NCBI RefSeq assembly: GCF_001653235.2
Contig: NC_035792.1
Span: 3,906,001 to 3,970,000 of the forward strand
Source: Pochonia chlamydosporia 170
Taxonomy: Eukaryota > Ascomycota > Sordariomycetes > Hypocreales > Clavicipitaceae
Direction of reading: 5' to 3'
DNA: 64,000 bases
In this document: positions 24,497 to 34,439 of the stretch, one piece after another
Layout: every line of letters starts with the position of its first letter
Position numbering within the stretch: position 1 is the stretch's first letter
Made by a program: the position numbers and the translations under genes
The notes under the pieces: generated by a model
What the model was told of the DNA's origin: nothing
Databases searched by the model: none
What the model saw: only the letters and a program-made list of their open reading frames with translations

Positions 24497-25116
24497 ATGA
24501 ATCGTGCAGCAAAACTCCTCAAACCCCATCGTCCCACACAGGATCTTTCTGATGAATCCTATGGCTACATTGAGAGTGATGGTTTGCGGCCTGCTTTGAC
24601 GGAAGTCTATCGAGGGGACAATCCAGTGCTCGAGTAAGCCTATTCAAGCCAGGTCCGTACGGACACACTGGCTTGTCCTGCTTACAAGTATGAAATCATA
24701 GTAGCTGTCCATGGTGTCAATGGAGATGCTATTAAAACCTTGACGACAGCCGATGGCAAACATTTCTGGTTGGGAGATGCTGAAATGCTGCCAAAAGACG
24801 TCAAAAACTCTCGCATCTTGACGTACAGCTGCCCCTCGTACTCCCGTTTGCCTCTCCACGTCCAAGAACGGGGGATCGGCATCTTATAGTCTTCCGTCCA
24901 GCTAACAAATTTTGGGTAACAGGTAAGTTAGTGACTGAGAGCTCAGCAGCTCCAATCATAGACAACGTTGACCGTGCCGGTTTGAGGTCTGATCATGGTA
25001 GCTTGTGCAAATTTGCTTCCAGGATCGCTCCTGGATACAGACTGGTTGTGTCGACTATAGTGCGTCTAAGCAATCCCAGCAGTTGTCAGAGAAATAAGTT
25101 AGCACAGGCTTCTTAA
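24497..25116 (+). pseudogene. Remnant of an alpha/beta-hydrolase (DUF676/NLR N-terminal-like) gene
   Basis: A frame from ATG 24497 to the stop at 24887-24889 is interrupted by an in-frame TAA at 24635-24637. Past that stop it reads YKYEIIVAVHGVNGDAIKT...FWLGDAEMLPKDVKNSRILTY, the start of the serine-esterase-like domain found alone or at the N-terminus of fungal NLR and ankyrin proteins (usual form VHGLGGDAxxTW...DFLPxDLPxARILTYGY). Only about 40 bp later, at 24928-25116, comes TESSAAPIIDNVDRAGLRSDHGSLCKFASR, the end of the same domain (usual form ADHxxMCKFxSxxD). The central part, including the GHSLGG nucleophile region, is missing. An internal deletion plus a premature stop make it a pseudogene. 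Confidence 0.7.
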
Positions 25117-25502
25117 CCTCGCAGGCCCAACAGCTAATATTGGTTCTCGGCAACAATTGCATGGATACATTTGCGGCTGCACATTGTTTGACTGTTGGTT
25201 GCGATATGGAGCACGGCGACTAATTGGGCATATTGCGACCAGACTTGTCCAGCAGTGCACCAGCAATTCGTCCCTCGCCATTCACTTCATATGGTCGCGG
25301 GGGATGTCAAAGGCTTAGTCACGACAAGGCGGGTGGCATTTGTGGCAGCGCACCTGATACCGAATCCTTCATTTGATTCAGGGATAAAAGCTGGTTCGCT
25401 TGTGTTAGTTTGTCATCTATGAACCACTTCTGGCGTCTTTGACAATCGGAGAACGGCCTGCACATCACTCTGACGGCCTTTTCGTCCTTTTGTATTGTAT
25501 AC

Positions 25503-25521
25503 CTACCTACTCCGTAGGTAG
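25503..25521. repeat. 8-bp inverted repeat CTACCTAC-TCC-GTAGGTAG
   Basis: Perfect arms separated by TCC. The centre forms TACTCCGTA (25508-25516), a 9-mer also found at 1568, 3901, 39138 (reverse) and 63816 (reverse). Confidence 0.85.
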
Positions 25522-26570
25522 TCAGCCAACTCCTGGTTGCGCACAGGCTAAATGTCCGTATTCCACACCTATGTCCTTATCAGGAATGCGGCTGGTGGAA
25601 CCATCCCGTGGTTAGTGCGTGGCATTGTTCCCAGCCTTACGGGTAGAGTACCAGCTGCCAAGGGACCAGACTCTCGACGTTTGTGACTGTGCCACAAAGC
25701 TTGTTTGGTGGCGATTTAGACGATCGCAGGATCGAAGAACTGGTGCCGTTGGGAGATTCTGATCGAGAGAGATCCATGATCGAAGATATGGTATGCCGTG
25801 GATCACAAATGGCGATATGTTCATGACATCTCACACATGTCGTCGGGACTGTCTGTCGCTTGTACTGTCATCCAGCTGTGTCTTCTCAGCCCCGGCAAAC
25901 AAAATCAAATGGCACGTCGGCATAACGTCCATATGCAGACCCAAGTTCCGCGCCATCTTGGCGTGATGCGGTGTCGATAAAGGCCCCAGCATCTGTAACC
26001 ATGGCTCGATTCGACATGACGGACACGTTGAGTAAGAATTGTATCCATGCGTTGACGACACACAATTTTTTGTTATGTGTCGACCCGCTTTGCTTTGTTG
26101 GTGTAGACCTTCATCCTCGAAGATAGCGGTACCAACACACGGTTGATTTAGCCGCTAGTCTTGGACAAATCAGACAGAGCTTCAGATTCATCAAGCGCCA
26201 TGTGAGCTGTCTCGGCATTCGATGTTCGTCTTTCGCACAGACTCTGAAAGCACTGGGGAAACAATGGATGGCAGGAAAACGGCGGCTCGTGTCCCCAACC
26301 ACCGAGACTGAACGTGCAGCCAAGATGGACCACCAGAGATAAAATGCAGGCATTACCCAGCCATAGGCATAGCCAGTGCGCCACATAATGCTCAGCCAGG
26401 ATCTCGTATCCCTCATCCACAGACCTGGCAACGTTGTGGCACCACCCAACCAATCTTGGGCAATGACCGATGCAACCTGGTTATTGGGTCAATTGGTCTG
26501 CTGAAATGGAGTTGAGCGTGACTGACCCGAGGCTGGCAAGATGGCAAAGGCAAGCCAAGACCAGCCAAGG

Positions 26571-26600
26571 CAGGACAGGACAGGCCAGGCCAGGCCAGGG
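26571..26600. repeat. Pentamer tandem repeat (CAGGA/CAGGC, six units)
   Basis: Six consecutive 5-bp units: CAGGA twice, CAGGC three times, CAGGG once. Non-coding. Confidence 0.9.
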
Positions 26601-26866
26601 ACGAAGAAGAAGAAGCGCCTCATGGGCCAAGTTGGGGGTCGATTTGGACCGGCACACATGTCCATGTGCAGATTGGAGGCTGAATTCCCTGGCAAATGCA
26701 GCCAACACAGGCACATTTGACGGGCTCAAGAAGAAAAAGCGTTGACATGGCAGACTCTAGGCTGCGGCTTGCATTTGAACCCTGCGGCCCTTGGGATGGG
26801 ATGGCAAAATGGGCTTCTCAACATTGAACGAAGACTTGTCGTATTCCAAAGTTCCAGATCCCTGGT

Positions 26867-26893
26867 CCTTCCTTCCTTCCTTCCTTCCTTCCT
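26867..26893. repeat. CCTT microsatellite
   Basis: About 6.75 uninterrupted CCTT units, roughly 260 bp upstream of the start codon at 27155. Probably in the 5' UTR or promoter. Confidence 0.9.
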
Positions 26894-27154
26894 CATGCGA
26901 TTTGTTCCATTTACGCCTGCTCAACCCCAGCTCACTCATTGTTTCCTTTTTATCTCCCGTCTTCTACCCAGTTGCTTGCTTTTCTTCCTTCTGTTATGAT
27001 TCTTCCCATTTCATAGCCTTGCATCAACAATGAACGCTTTGCTGGCTTACGTTCAGTTTTCTTGGGTATTCCAGTAGCTGCGCCAGCCTTATTTCGCATC
27101 CCATCGTACCACAGGCCTATTTTGGAACGCAGCAGCAGAGCATCGACAAGCAGA

Positions 27155-28505
27155 ATGATTTCGAACCATTTTCTTACGCAACTGCCGCCGCCTGCAGCTG
27201 CATTATTCGTCCTTGCCACACTCTCGAGCCTGACCACGGGCCATGTTTTACCACGAGAGACGAACACTGTCGAATCGCGCACTCTGAACGTGATGCTGTG
27301 GCCGTTGCCTACACCAGCTCCCATATCGCCCGCTGAACTTTTGCGCCGACAGTCAAATACAATTTGTGGTTACATAGGAGGTGATCCCGATCTACCAGCT
27401 ACATGTTTGGCGGGGTCTCACTGCGCCGTCGACGTTGAACATAAAGCTATAGGCTGCTGTCCAGACAAAGGGCCTTGTAACGCTGGAATCTTTACAGGAT
27501 GCGTTGATCGGAACAGTGGCCCCCAGAGTGAGGCCGACCCTTACATATATACATGCCGTGGGAAGAATGTATGTTACAAGAACATGTTTGAGGGAGGATA
27601 TTTCCAGTACGGGTGCGGTTCAGCCTCGGGACTGGCAACAACGGTTGTTCAGACTGCGTCAGGGAAGAAGCCATTGGACCTTACGACCATTTCAATAAAA
27701 TTGACGGCAACGCCCACGCCCCTCTCGCGGCCTACTACGCTTAGCTCGGAGTCGTCTAAGACGTCGGATTCTAGCACGGGTTTGGGGTCTGGGTCTCCAG
27801 CGGCTAGTGATCAACCTCCAAAGCCGTCCGAAACGGATGGGGGTGCTGCGCCGAGCAGTAGCGGGAGCAGTTCGAAGAATACCGGTGCTATCATAGGAGG
27901 CGCTATTGGCGGTGTTGCCGTTGTCTTTGCTCTGGCCGCTTTGGCATTTTTCTTATGGAGGCGAAAGTCGAATAACGTTCGTCGAGGCCCAGGAAACGAG
28001 AAGGACCCCAAATACATAAGGTAAGTTCCATTCTGTATTGAATGTGTGCAACCGTCGTGGAATCATGGTCACTAATTTGTGTAGCCGACCAATGGGTCCA
28101 ACACATCACGCGTTTGAGCCTCTTGCATCCTCACACGAGGCTTCCGAAACGGGGTTCCGTGCCCAGAGCAACCTACCCGTCGAGCGTAACTCAGACGGTG
28201 TCAGTGCTGAGAGCGGCCTTATGGGTAGTCCTTTGCCTCAACCACACAGCCATGAGGCTATGGACGCGGCGGTTACTAGAGGCGGAGATGTCAACTACGA
28301 CTCTGACCGCGTCCCTTTGACGAGAGAGCTCGACGACTTCTCCCACGGATTCAACTCGGCATTGGAAGGTATAGACACCGACAGTGACGGCGAGGCAAAT
28401 CAGAACAATATGGCAACATACCCCGGACCTCGAAGGGGCGGCGGCGGAGGCGGCGTTCTCTGGCAGCAAAACCGGAGACGCAGTAGAAACCTTGCGTGGA
28501 TGTAA
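27155..28505 (+). CDS. Cysteine-rich single-pass surface protein (signal peptide, TM, cytoplasmic tail)
   Basis: Two exons, 27155-28020 and 28085-28505 (64-nt intron, GTAAGT...TGTAG), giving 428 aa. The first in-frame ATG begins a signal peptide (PAAALFVLATLSSLTTG). A Cys-rich ectodomain follows at about 65-150, with CGYIGGDPDLPATC, CAVDVEHKAIGCCPDKGPC and a final CRGKNVCYKN...YGCGS. Then come a Ser/Thr/Pro-rich stalk, a transmembrane helix (GGAIGGVAVVFALAALAFFLW) ending in the basic stop-transfer RRKSNNVRR, and a cytoplasmic tail with an acidic patch and a poly-Gly run near the C-terminus. This architecture resembles fungal wall-sensor-like proteins, but the Cys domain belongs to an uncharacterised ascomycete group. 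Function unknown. Confidence 0.87.
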
Positions 28506-28918
28506 TGAACAAGCATTCTTGGAGAGGAGTGAATCCTCTTGTGATACCTTATTATTCTTATTTGTCAAGGGGGGCTATTGTGATTAGGTTGGAAACAAAA
28601 AATATTGCTATTGGTGACGAGCAAAGGCGTTATTGGCTACGGATTGGGGCAAAGAGCAGTGTTATGGCATATTTGTCACTGCCATTGCCAAATGGCATTA
28701 TTGGAGTAATTGACCATTCGATTGGTTGGTGTTTGAAATTGGCTGAACCGTTTCTATTTCAGGCAGAGCATTTTGTCGAAAAATCCTGTAAAGATCGGTG
28801 GCTGCTGATTGTATGAGTTATATCAGAGTTTGCCACTATGGCACCAAAGCAAAACAAATGCACATATTTCATATACTTGTATCTCCTTACTTCTGTTACC
28901 CCGTACTCTTTTTGTTTA
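28506..28918. other. Intergenic, convergent 3' ends
   Basis: Lies between the surface-protein gene (+) and the GH35 gene (-). Nothing recognised beyond likely 3' UTRs. Confidence 0.5.
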
Positions 28919-30823
28919 TCACTGGCCAGGGGACTTTGGCGCGTCCGGGTCAGGGTGATTCTCCCACCTCCTGGTCGTCTCGCCCCTCGCAACCATGGTG
29001 ACATTCCACGGCTTCAACTCCAAGACTGTGACTGTGTTGTTCACACCCGGTTTTAATATCGCACCCGGCAAGTACAATGACTGCTGAGGCCCAACAATCC
29101 TGTACCGACCCAAATTGAAACTATTTACCCAGACCACGCCTCTTGTGCCACCCGCAATGGTCAAGTACGTATCCAGCTTGGACCGGCTCTCGTTTTTATT
29201 CACAGTCGGAACCAAGAACTTGCCCTTGTAAAACACCGGCATCGCGCCCTTTTGAATCCCGCCTTTGATTCTGCCCCATAGAACCGGTCGTTTCTTACAC
29301 GGTGCTAGGCTTACCTTCCACTCTCGAAGCACGGAATCCCCCACCGACACGACGCCCTGTATCCCCTTGTGCGGATCGAGCAGCGTGTTTGTCAGATTGG
29401 ACTTTTTGTCCCAGTGGTTTGTGCGGCCGGTATTTTCAACGAGAAGTTGTAGCGTGTCACCTTTTTTAAGAGAGAGGGTTATGGTCGCAGGATAGGCGTA
29501 GAAGTTGTCGATTACGCCTTTCTGATGCTCGTTTACGTAGACTATGATTCTGTCGCGGGGCCGATCACCTGCTTTTAGGGTGCCGTTTGTTGCGGCCCTG
29601 ACTTTGTGCTCGTACAGGATGAAGCCGTATGCTTGGCTGAGTCTTTCCATGTATATGGGTTCGGGGCTCGTGATTGTGCGTGTTATGGCGCCGCGGATGG
29701 TTGTGAAGGGTTTTAGAACAACGTCTGGGAGGGCCATGAGCGGTATGTTCGCGGGGGGTTCGGGGACGGCGGTTCGGTTGGGGATGTGTTTGAGGATTTC
29801 GCCGCGGAGGGTGTGGTACGGGGCTGTGGTGCGGCCTGCTTCGTTGATCGGGGCGTTGTGGTCGTAACTTGTTGTGAAGGTTGTGTTTCCGGATAGGGCG
29901 CCGGTGCTGAAGCCGAAGTTTGTGCCGCCGTGGAGCATGTATATATTGATGGAGTTGTTTGCCGATAACGTGGTGTTTATGTTGTGTATGTAGGTATTCA
30001 GTAGGTTCTGGTTGAGGGAGTGGTGTTTGGATTGAGGACCCCAGTGGTCTGGGTTGGCGATGTGTGCTTCCCCGTCGATATGGGGACCATGAGAAGAAGG
30101 ATCGGTGATGACTTTATCACGTATACGGAATCCGTTTGGTCCACCGCCTACGACGGATAGTACACCTGGGATGTATCCGTCCCTGACGAAGTCTTCGTCC
30201 CCTCTGTCCATAGTATACAGGGGAACATCGAAGAAGTGGGAGGTGAGGTCCCGCAAGGCGAGCTTATATTGCATATCTTCGCCATATGATCCGTACTCAT
30301 TCTCAACCTGGACCATGAGAATGTTTCCTCCCCTCGTGATCTGCAAGTGAGATAGATCACTAGCCAGTCTTGACAGATAGTCTTTCGTGGCACTAAGGAA
30401 CGGTATGTTATAGCTTCGTACTTTGGTGCGACCGCCCTTGGAGAGCCAGTATGGAAGACCGCCCCAGTCTCGTCCACCGCCGACATATGGTCCCGGACGG
30501 AGCACCACGTATAGTCCTTCTTCGTGGGCAACTTGTACGAAGTGGGTGATGTTGTTGGCTGGGTGGGTGCTCCATTTTCCCTTTTCGGGCTCCAGCTCGT
30601 TCCAGAAGGTGTAGCTGAAGATGGTGTTGATGCCCATTGCTTTGGCGGAGCGTAGTCTTCGCCACCAGTAATCACTTGGGATTCGTTGCGGGTCCATTTG
30701 TCCGCCGACCATGACGAAGGGCTTTCCGTGGAGGAGGAATGTTGTGCGGTTGTATGTGAATGGGGGTGGTGAGGCCCATGTTGAGAGGGCCGTTGCGGCG
30801 AGTATGAAACTTGGGAGATGCAT
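28919..30823 (-). CDS. Secreted GH35 glycoside hydrolase (beta-galactosidase family), divergent active site
   Basis: Single-exon gene, 634 aa, with an N-terminal signal peptide (LPSFILAATALSTWASP). The GH35 TIM barrel is clear: GINTIFSYTFWNELEPEKG, YVVLRPGPYVGGG, GGLPYWL, VQVENEYGSYGEDM with the proton donor at Glu176, and MLHGGTNFGF. Two usual sugar-contact sites differ. The CAEW motif after RPGPY is replaced by GGRDW, and the nucleophile loop, normally SEYxxGWxDHWG, reads DGEAHIANPDHWG, keeping Glu252 but losing the aromatic-Gly-Trp. C-terminal beta domains (WDKKSNLTNTLLDPHKGIQG, VWVNSFNLGRYRIVGPQ) are intact. Many N-glycosylation sites support secretion. An altered glycan specificity is possible; activity cannot be judged from sequence. 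Confidence 0.93.
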   Translation of the reverse strand: MHLPSFILAATALSTWASPPPFTYNRTTFLLHGKPFVMVGGQMDPQRIPSDYWWRRLRSAKAMGINTIFSYTFWNELEPEKGKWSTHPANNITHFVQVAHEEGLYVVLRPGPYVGGGRDWGGLPYWLSKGGRTKVRSYNIPFLSATKDYLSRLASDLSHLQITRGGNILMVQVENEYGSYGEDMQYKLALRDLTSHFFDVPLYTMDRGDEDFVRDGYIPGVLSVVGGGPNGFRIRDKVITDPSSHGPHIDGEAHIANPDHWGPQSKHHSLNQNLLNTYIHNINTTLSANNSINIYMLHGGTNFGFSTGALSGNTTFTTSYDHNAPINEAGRTTAPYHTLRGEILKHIPNRTAVPEPPANIPLMALPDVVLKPFTTIRGAITRTITSPEPIYMERLSQAYGFILYEHKVRAATNGTLKAGDRPRDRIIVYVNEHQKGVIDNFYAYPATITLSLKKGDTLQLLVENTGRTNHWDKKSNLTNTLLDPHKGIQGVVSVGDSVLREWKVSLAPCKKRPVLWGRIKGGIQKGAMPVFYKGKFLVPTVNKNESRSKLDTYLTIAGGTRGVVWVNSFNLGRYRIVGPQQSLYLPGAILKPGVNNTVTVLELKPWNVTMVARGETTRRWENHPDPDAPKSPGQ

Positions 30824-31524
30824 TTTGGAAGTTGTTACTGATGATTGTTTAATATGGGTTGCAGCTAGGGTTTTATATTAGATGGTATATGTATGTGGAA
30901 GTTTATTCGATATATACATTTTGCTGAACTATCATATTGCGGTTGATACAGGGCCATTGAGACGGCGAAACCTTCGAGCGCAGCCACAGTAGTTTAATTG
31001 AAAGAGTTTCCGGGTCAAACTAGGAAGTTTGGATAGGACTGCTCGATATAATAAGCTTATGTTCCTGATTGTCGTTGGATAAGGCTAACTGGACGAATCA
31101 AGAGAGGATCTGCTGGCCTTGTTGGAACTTGGATTCAGATCTCGCTCGAATGCAACCACTCACACCACCTAAAGTCCGACACCTGGTATATTTTGATCAA
31201 ACGTGAAGGTTTCTAGTGATGTGATGTAGTGGAATTGCTGTAATTGCTGAAATACCCTTTTTGTGGAAAAGGTTATATGGGAAGGTTTGAGCCTGCGTTG
31301 CTTCTGAAGAGTATAATCTGCATGGGGTGGCTGGGAATGGGACTATCAGCTTGTCAATGCAGAAATATTTGTGAAATATTTTACATGTCTAGTTATGTAG
31401 AATTATACCCCTTCATTAGGTGATATTCATCAAAATTCCATTCATCAATAGAAAACGAGAGAAATGGCTCCTCGCCGCTCAAGGTTAAACCCAATCCATC
31501 AACGACTTGTTCCTGAAACCCAAA
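30824..31524. other. Intergenic; GH35 upstream region and peroxidase 3' flank
   Basis: About 700 bp with no supported gene. Both flanking genes point the same way (minus strand). It contains the GH35 TATA-like element. Confidence 0.5.
30869..30875 (-). promoter_or_regulatory. TATA-like element TATAAAA upstream of GH35
   Basis: On the minus strand TATAAAA lies about 45-50 bp upstream of the GH35 start codon. The match is seen in the sequence; its use as a promoter is inferred. Confidence 0.4.
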
Positions 31525-32656
31525 CTAGTTTCCCGTAAACTTTGGCAGAGCCTTGGTACATTCCGTCAGGTCGTTGATATTGTATACACCAAGCAAACTC
31601 ATGCGGATATATTCTCTCGCATAGTCCTGACGAAGTATTAGTACAATTCACTACGTCTAAAGGCTGGAGAAGGCATGCCTGGTTCCAAGTCATTTGCCCA
31701 AAGAGAAACTGGCCATATGATTTCCACAGTGCCTTTGTCCGGGAGTCCGTCGCAATGTTCACATCGCTATCCAGCTTCAATACCTCCTTCGGGCTATTGC
31801 TGTCAATAGTCTCCCTGAAATACCTGGTATCCCACGTCCCCGGAGTGCTGTCTTGGGGCGCTTCTAATCTCTCTGGAAACGCTGTCCTCTGCCGACTCAC
31901 TGTATGCGCACCGAGAAGAGCCACAAGCCCGGCCGGACTGATTGTTTTATCTTCAAACAGCTTAATCAGCGTATCGGCATCATCAAAGGCACCCGGTAAA
32001 TTTCCCCTTGGCGCCGCCTCCTTATTGTCCTTTCGTCCCACGAACGTCCGGATTCTCGGTCCAACTGGGCACACGACCGTTCCAACCGTGGCCCCAAACT
32101 GAATGAGGTCTGCCATACTGACACCATAGGACTTGTACTTGTCGAACCACTTCCTCATCTGGGGACAAAATCCTCGGAGGCCCTCGTTTTCAGTCCTGTC
32201 TTCGCACTCGTTCGCCAAAAGGATGGATCCGTCGGCGCCGCCGGTTTTGCCAGTCTTCTTGGACCAGCTCCCTGCGTCGTGAAATCCGAGACGAATAGCA
32301 CCGCGAGCAATGGCATTGCATTCTTTTCCTTCAACCATGGCTCCCCGCATGTCGTCGGCAATGTACTTCCATATACAGCAGGGATCTTTCTTGCATGCTT
32401 CCGAGTCTTTGGCTGGTAGAGAACTGTAAGCGGACGACAGGTCTTGTGGATCACCTTTACCGATGAGGATATTCTTAATGAGGCTTCCTGTTTTAGTGAG
32501 GTCTCTATCCGCTAGAAATTCCAAGTCACCGATTAAGGATGTCGACCTGTTTGCTTTACGCTTCTCAATTTCTGCGAGGGTGTTGGCCATGTCAGGGTAC
32601 GAGGATGCCACCTGAGCAATGGTCAAGACGACCGACAAAATAGGCGAGGATTTCAT
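31525..32656 (-). CDS. Secreted class II-like heme peroxidase
   Basis: Two exons on the minus strand, 32656-31679 and 31626-31525, giving 359 aa. A signal peptide (SPILSVVLTIAQVASSY) is followed by a pro-region and a peroxidase domain. The distal site is RLGFHDAG (Arg122, His126), with GADGSILL after it. The proximal heme ligand is LLGAHTVSRQR (His251). Paired cysteines (CCIWKYIADDM, FCPQMRKW, VVCPVGPR) fit fungal class II/ascomycete ligninase-like peroxidases. The intron (31627-31678, 52 nt) starts GCATGC and ends CGTCAG with a TACTAAT branch site, so it is GC-AG. Splicing it restores a normal C-terminus (DYAREYIRMSLLGVYNINDL). Likely role: extracellular oxidation of phenolics or detoxification of H2O2. 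Substrate residues cannot be assigned. Confidence 0.88.
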
Positions 32657-33393
32657 GCTGAGCCTGCGTTTCCACGATACAAGTTAACAGTATTAACATG
32701 AATTTCAGACGATCTGCGGCCCACATGTTGACGGCGGCATGGTCCATTATAAGACTTTCATCAAACGTGCTCCGCCGCCGATGAACGGGACATCTCCGTC
32801 ATGCATTTGGTGGGGATTACACATGGTTGTATTTAAGCTTGAAGGATCCCATCTTGGCAGTCGCATAACGGAACCACGTCTAATCTGAAGATGCACCTCC
32901 CTTCCAAAAGCGTTGGTTGTTTGCACCGTTACTCCGTGCCAGTGCCCGTGCCTCTGCGGCCAGATGGCCCAGTGTGACGAATCATGGTTTTGAGTCTAGC
33001 TTCTCGAATTTTTGTCTCTAGGTTTATTTGACGTTGGAAGCGATCTCACGAGAGCACATAGTTCATAAAAGCTTGGTTAACGGGCAAGTCACGCACAACT
33101 GTCGGCCGGTACGGCATATGCAGAAGGGGAAGGGTCGCGTGATAATATGCTCAACTAGCCCCGCGGCGGCTTAGAGCATTCAATTTGAATGAAATAGATG
33201 TTGATTGGATCAAAAGTATGTATGTCTGGCCAACTGCGCGCATTCCATTTGTCACCGTCTCGAAGCGGCGTGGAAATTCGGAGGTTAGGATCTGGTCTGA
33301 GCTTTGCTGACAGCGACACACAACAGGACTCGACCTTAACTTAATTGAGTTTTGTATTCATCAGCCCACATGAGCGTTGTATTGAATCCGAGA
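32657..33393. other. Intergenic region
   Basis: About 740 bp upstream of the peroxidase and downstream of the DJ-1-like gene, both on the minus strand. Nothing recognised. Confidence 0.5.
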
Positions 33394-34110
33394 TTAGTCG
33401 TGATATGAAAAAACGTGTGTGGATATCTTCTTTCCACTTGCATCGTATCTCTGGGGGAACACGGTAAATAGTCCGTCAACATCTCTCGGTTCGTAGTCAA
33501 GAGATAATGCTCCTTGAATCAATACATCCAATCCATAGTTTGTTTTCAACCAATGGGAAAACATGTCCATGCCCGCAATGGCCCCGGATCCTGTCCAAAT
33601 ATTCCCATCAACAACCCACTTCTTCTCTCTTGTCCAATTAACTTGCGGAAAGCGTTTCTTCACCCATTCGTATTCGACATTATTGATTGTTGCAGTTTTA
33701 CCATCCAGCACACCGGTGGAGGCAATCAACGAAGCCCCGGTGCAAGTCGAGAAAATCAGCTTCCCTGCGGCGACATGGCGACGGATGAAATCGGCGTACT
33801 GCGGGTGCAGTTCAAAAAATGCGACATTCGGGCCGCCAATCAGGAGGCAATCCAGCTCTGGACATTCATCAACCGTCGTCGTAGGCACAACGGTGATGGC
33901 GCTTGTCAGAAGGCGAACGGGGTCACGGGTCAGCCCGATGTGGTGGAAGACGAATTCCGGGGCGCGAGAGATGGTCTCCTCATCGACAGGACCAAAGGTT
34001 TTCAAGACCGTCATGACCCTTTTGCTTGCAGAGTTCAGGAGATCGGTCGGCCCAATTACGTCGATGGCTTGATAGTCATAAACAAGACAACCAAAGTGGA
34101 GAGGAGCCAT
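33394..34110 (-). CDS. DJ-1/PfpI (class I glutamine amidotransferase-like) protein
   Basis: Single exon, 238 aa, starting at the ATG giving MAPLHFGCLVYDYQAIDVIGP; the frame runs a little further upstream without an ATG. DJ-1/PfpI features are LVYDYQAIDVIGPTDLL at the N-terminus, DCLLIGGP around residue 90 and the nucleophile elbow FSTCTGASLIA with Cys123, then GKTATIN(N)VEYEWVKKRFP and GSGAIAGMDMFSHWL. Fungal members of this ThiJ/PfpI branch are annotated as putative hydratases, isonitrile hydratase-like enzymes or stress proteins. No partner gene here helps to narrow this. Expected location is the cytosol. Confidence 0.9.
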   Translation of the reverse strand: MAPLHFGCLVYDYQAIDVIGPTDLLNSASKRVMTVLKTFGPVDEETISRAPEFVFHHIGLTRDPVRLLTSAITVVPTTTVDECPELDCLLIGGPNVAFFELHPQYADFIRRHVAAGKLIFSTCTGASLIASTGVLDGKTATINNVEYEWVKKRFPQVNWTREKKWVVDGNIWTGSGAIAGMDMFSHWLKTNYGLDVLIQGALSLDYEPRDVDGLFTVFPQRYDASGKKISTHVFSYHD

Positions 34111-34439
34111 TTTGCCTGTGCGGTGTTGCAATGAGGTGCCAGCGGTAACTTGATCCCAAACTTATTCTTTGCTGACGAAGGCTTCTAATATGAGCTGCAA
34201 TGCAGGTTTATATAGCTCTGTGGCGTTGCTGACTGTATACCTAGAATGTGGTGTTGATATTTCCGAATGGGGTCGGATGTTCAAGATCTCCCATCCTGTG
34301 ATTGCTAATCAGTCAGAACGGAGTTTTCGCATTGAGCCAACCATTGGCATTCAAGCATCAGGGAACTGGCATACAATTATTAATTTCAACTTGCGCCCTG
34401 ACTTGAAAAATTCCGTTAAAGGCGTGGTGCAAATTTGTT
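34111..34439. other. Short intergenic region
   Basis: Lies between two minus-strand genes, with no further signal seen. Confidence 0.5.

Larger units (their letters stand above)
25117..27154. other. Gene-poor region with short repeats
   Basis: About 2 kb with no supported gene. It contains an inverted repeat around TACTCCGTA (25503-25521), a CAGGM pentamer array (26571-26600) and a CCTT array (26867-26893). The last 300 bp are pyrimidine-rich and likely form the promoter/5' UTR of the gene at 27155. Confidence 0.45.

Noticed and set aside
24300..25520. CCTA-rich blocks considered as telomere-like repeats
   Set aside because: Fungal telomeres are TTAGGG arrays; these are isolated palindromes of CTACC/GGTAG, not tandem arrays.
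33514..34134. 206-codon frame antisense to the DJ-1/PfpI gene
   Set aside because: Shadow frame; the minus strand carries all conserved motifs.
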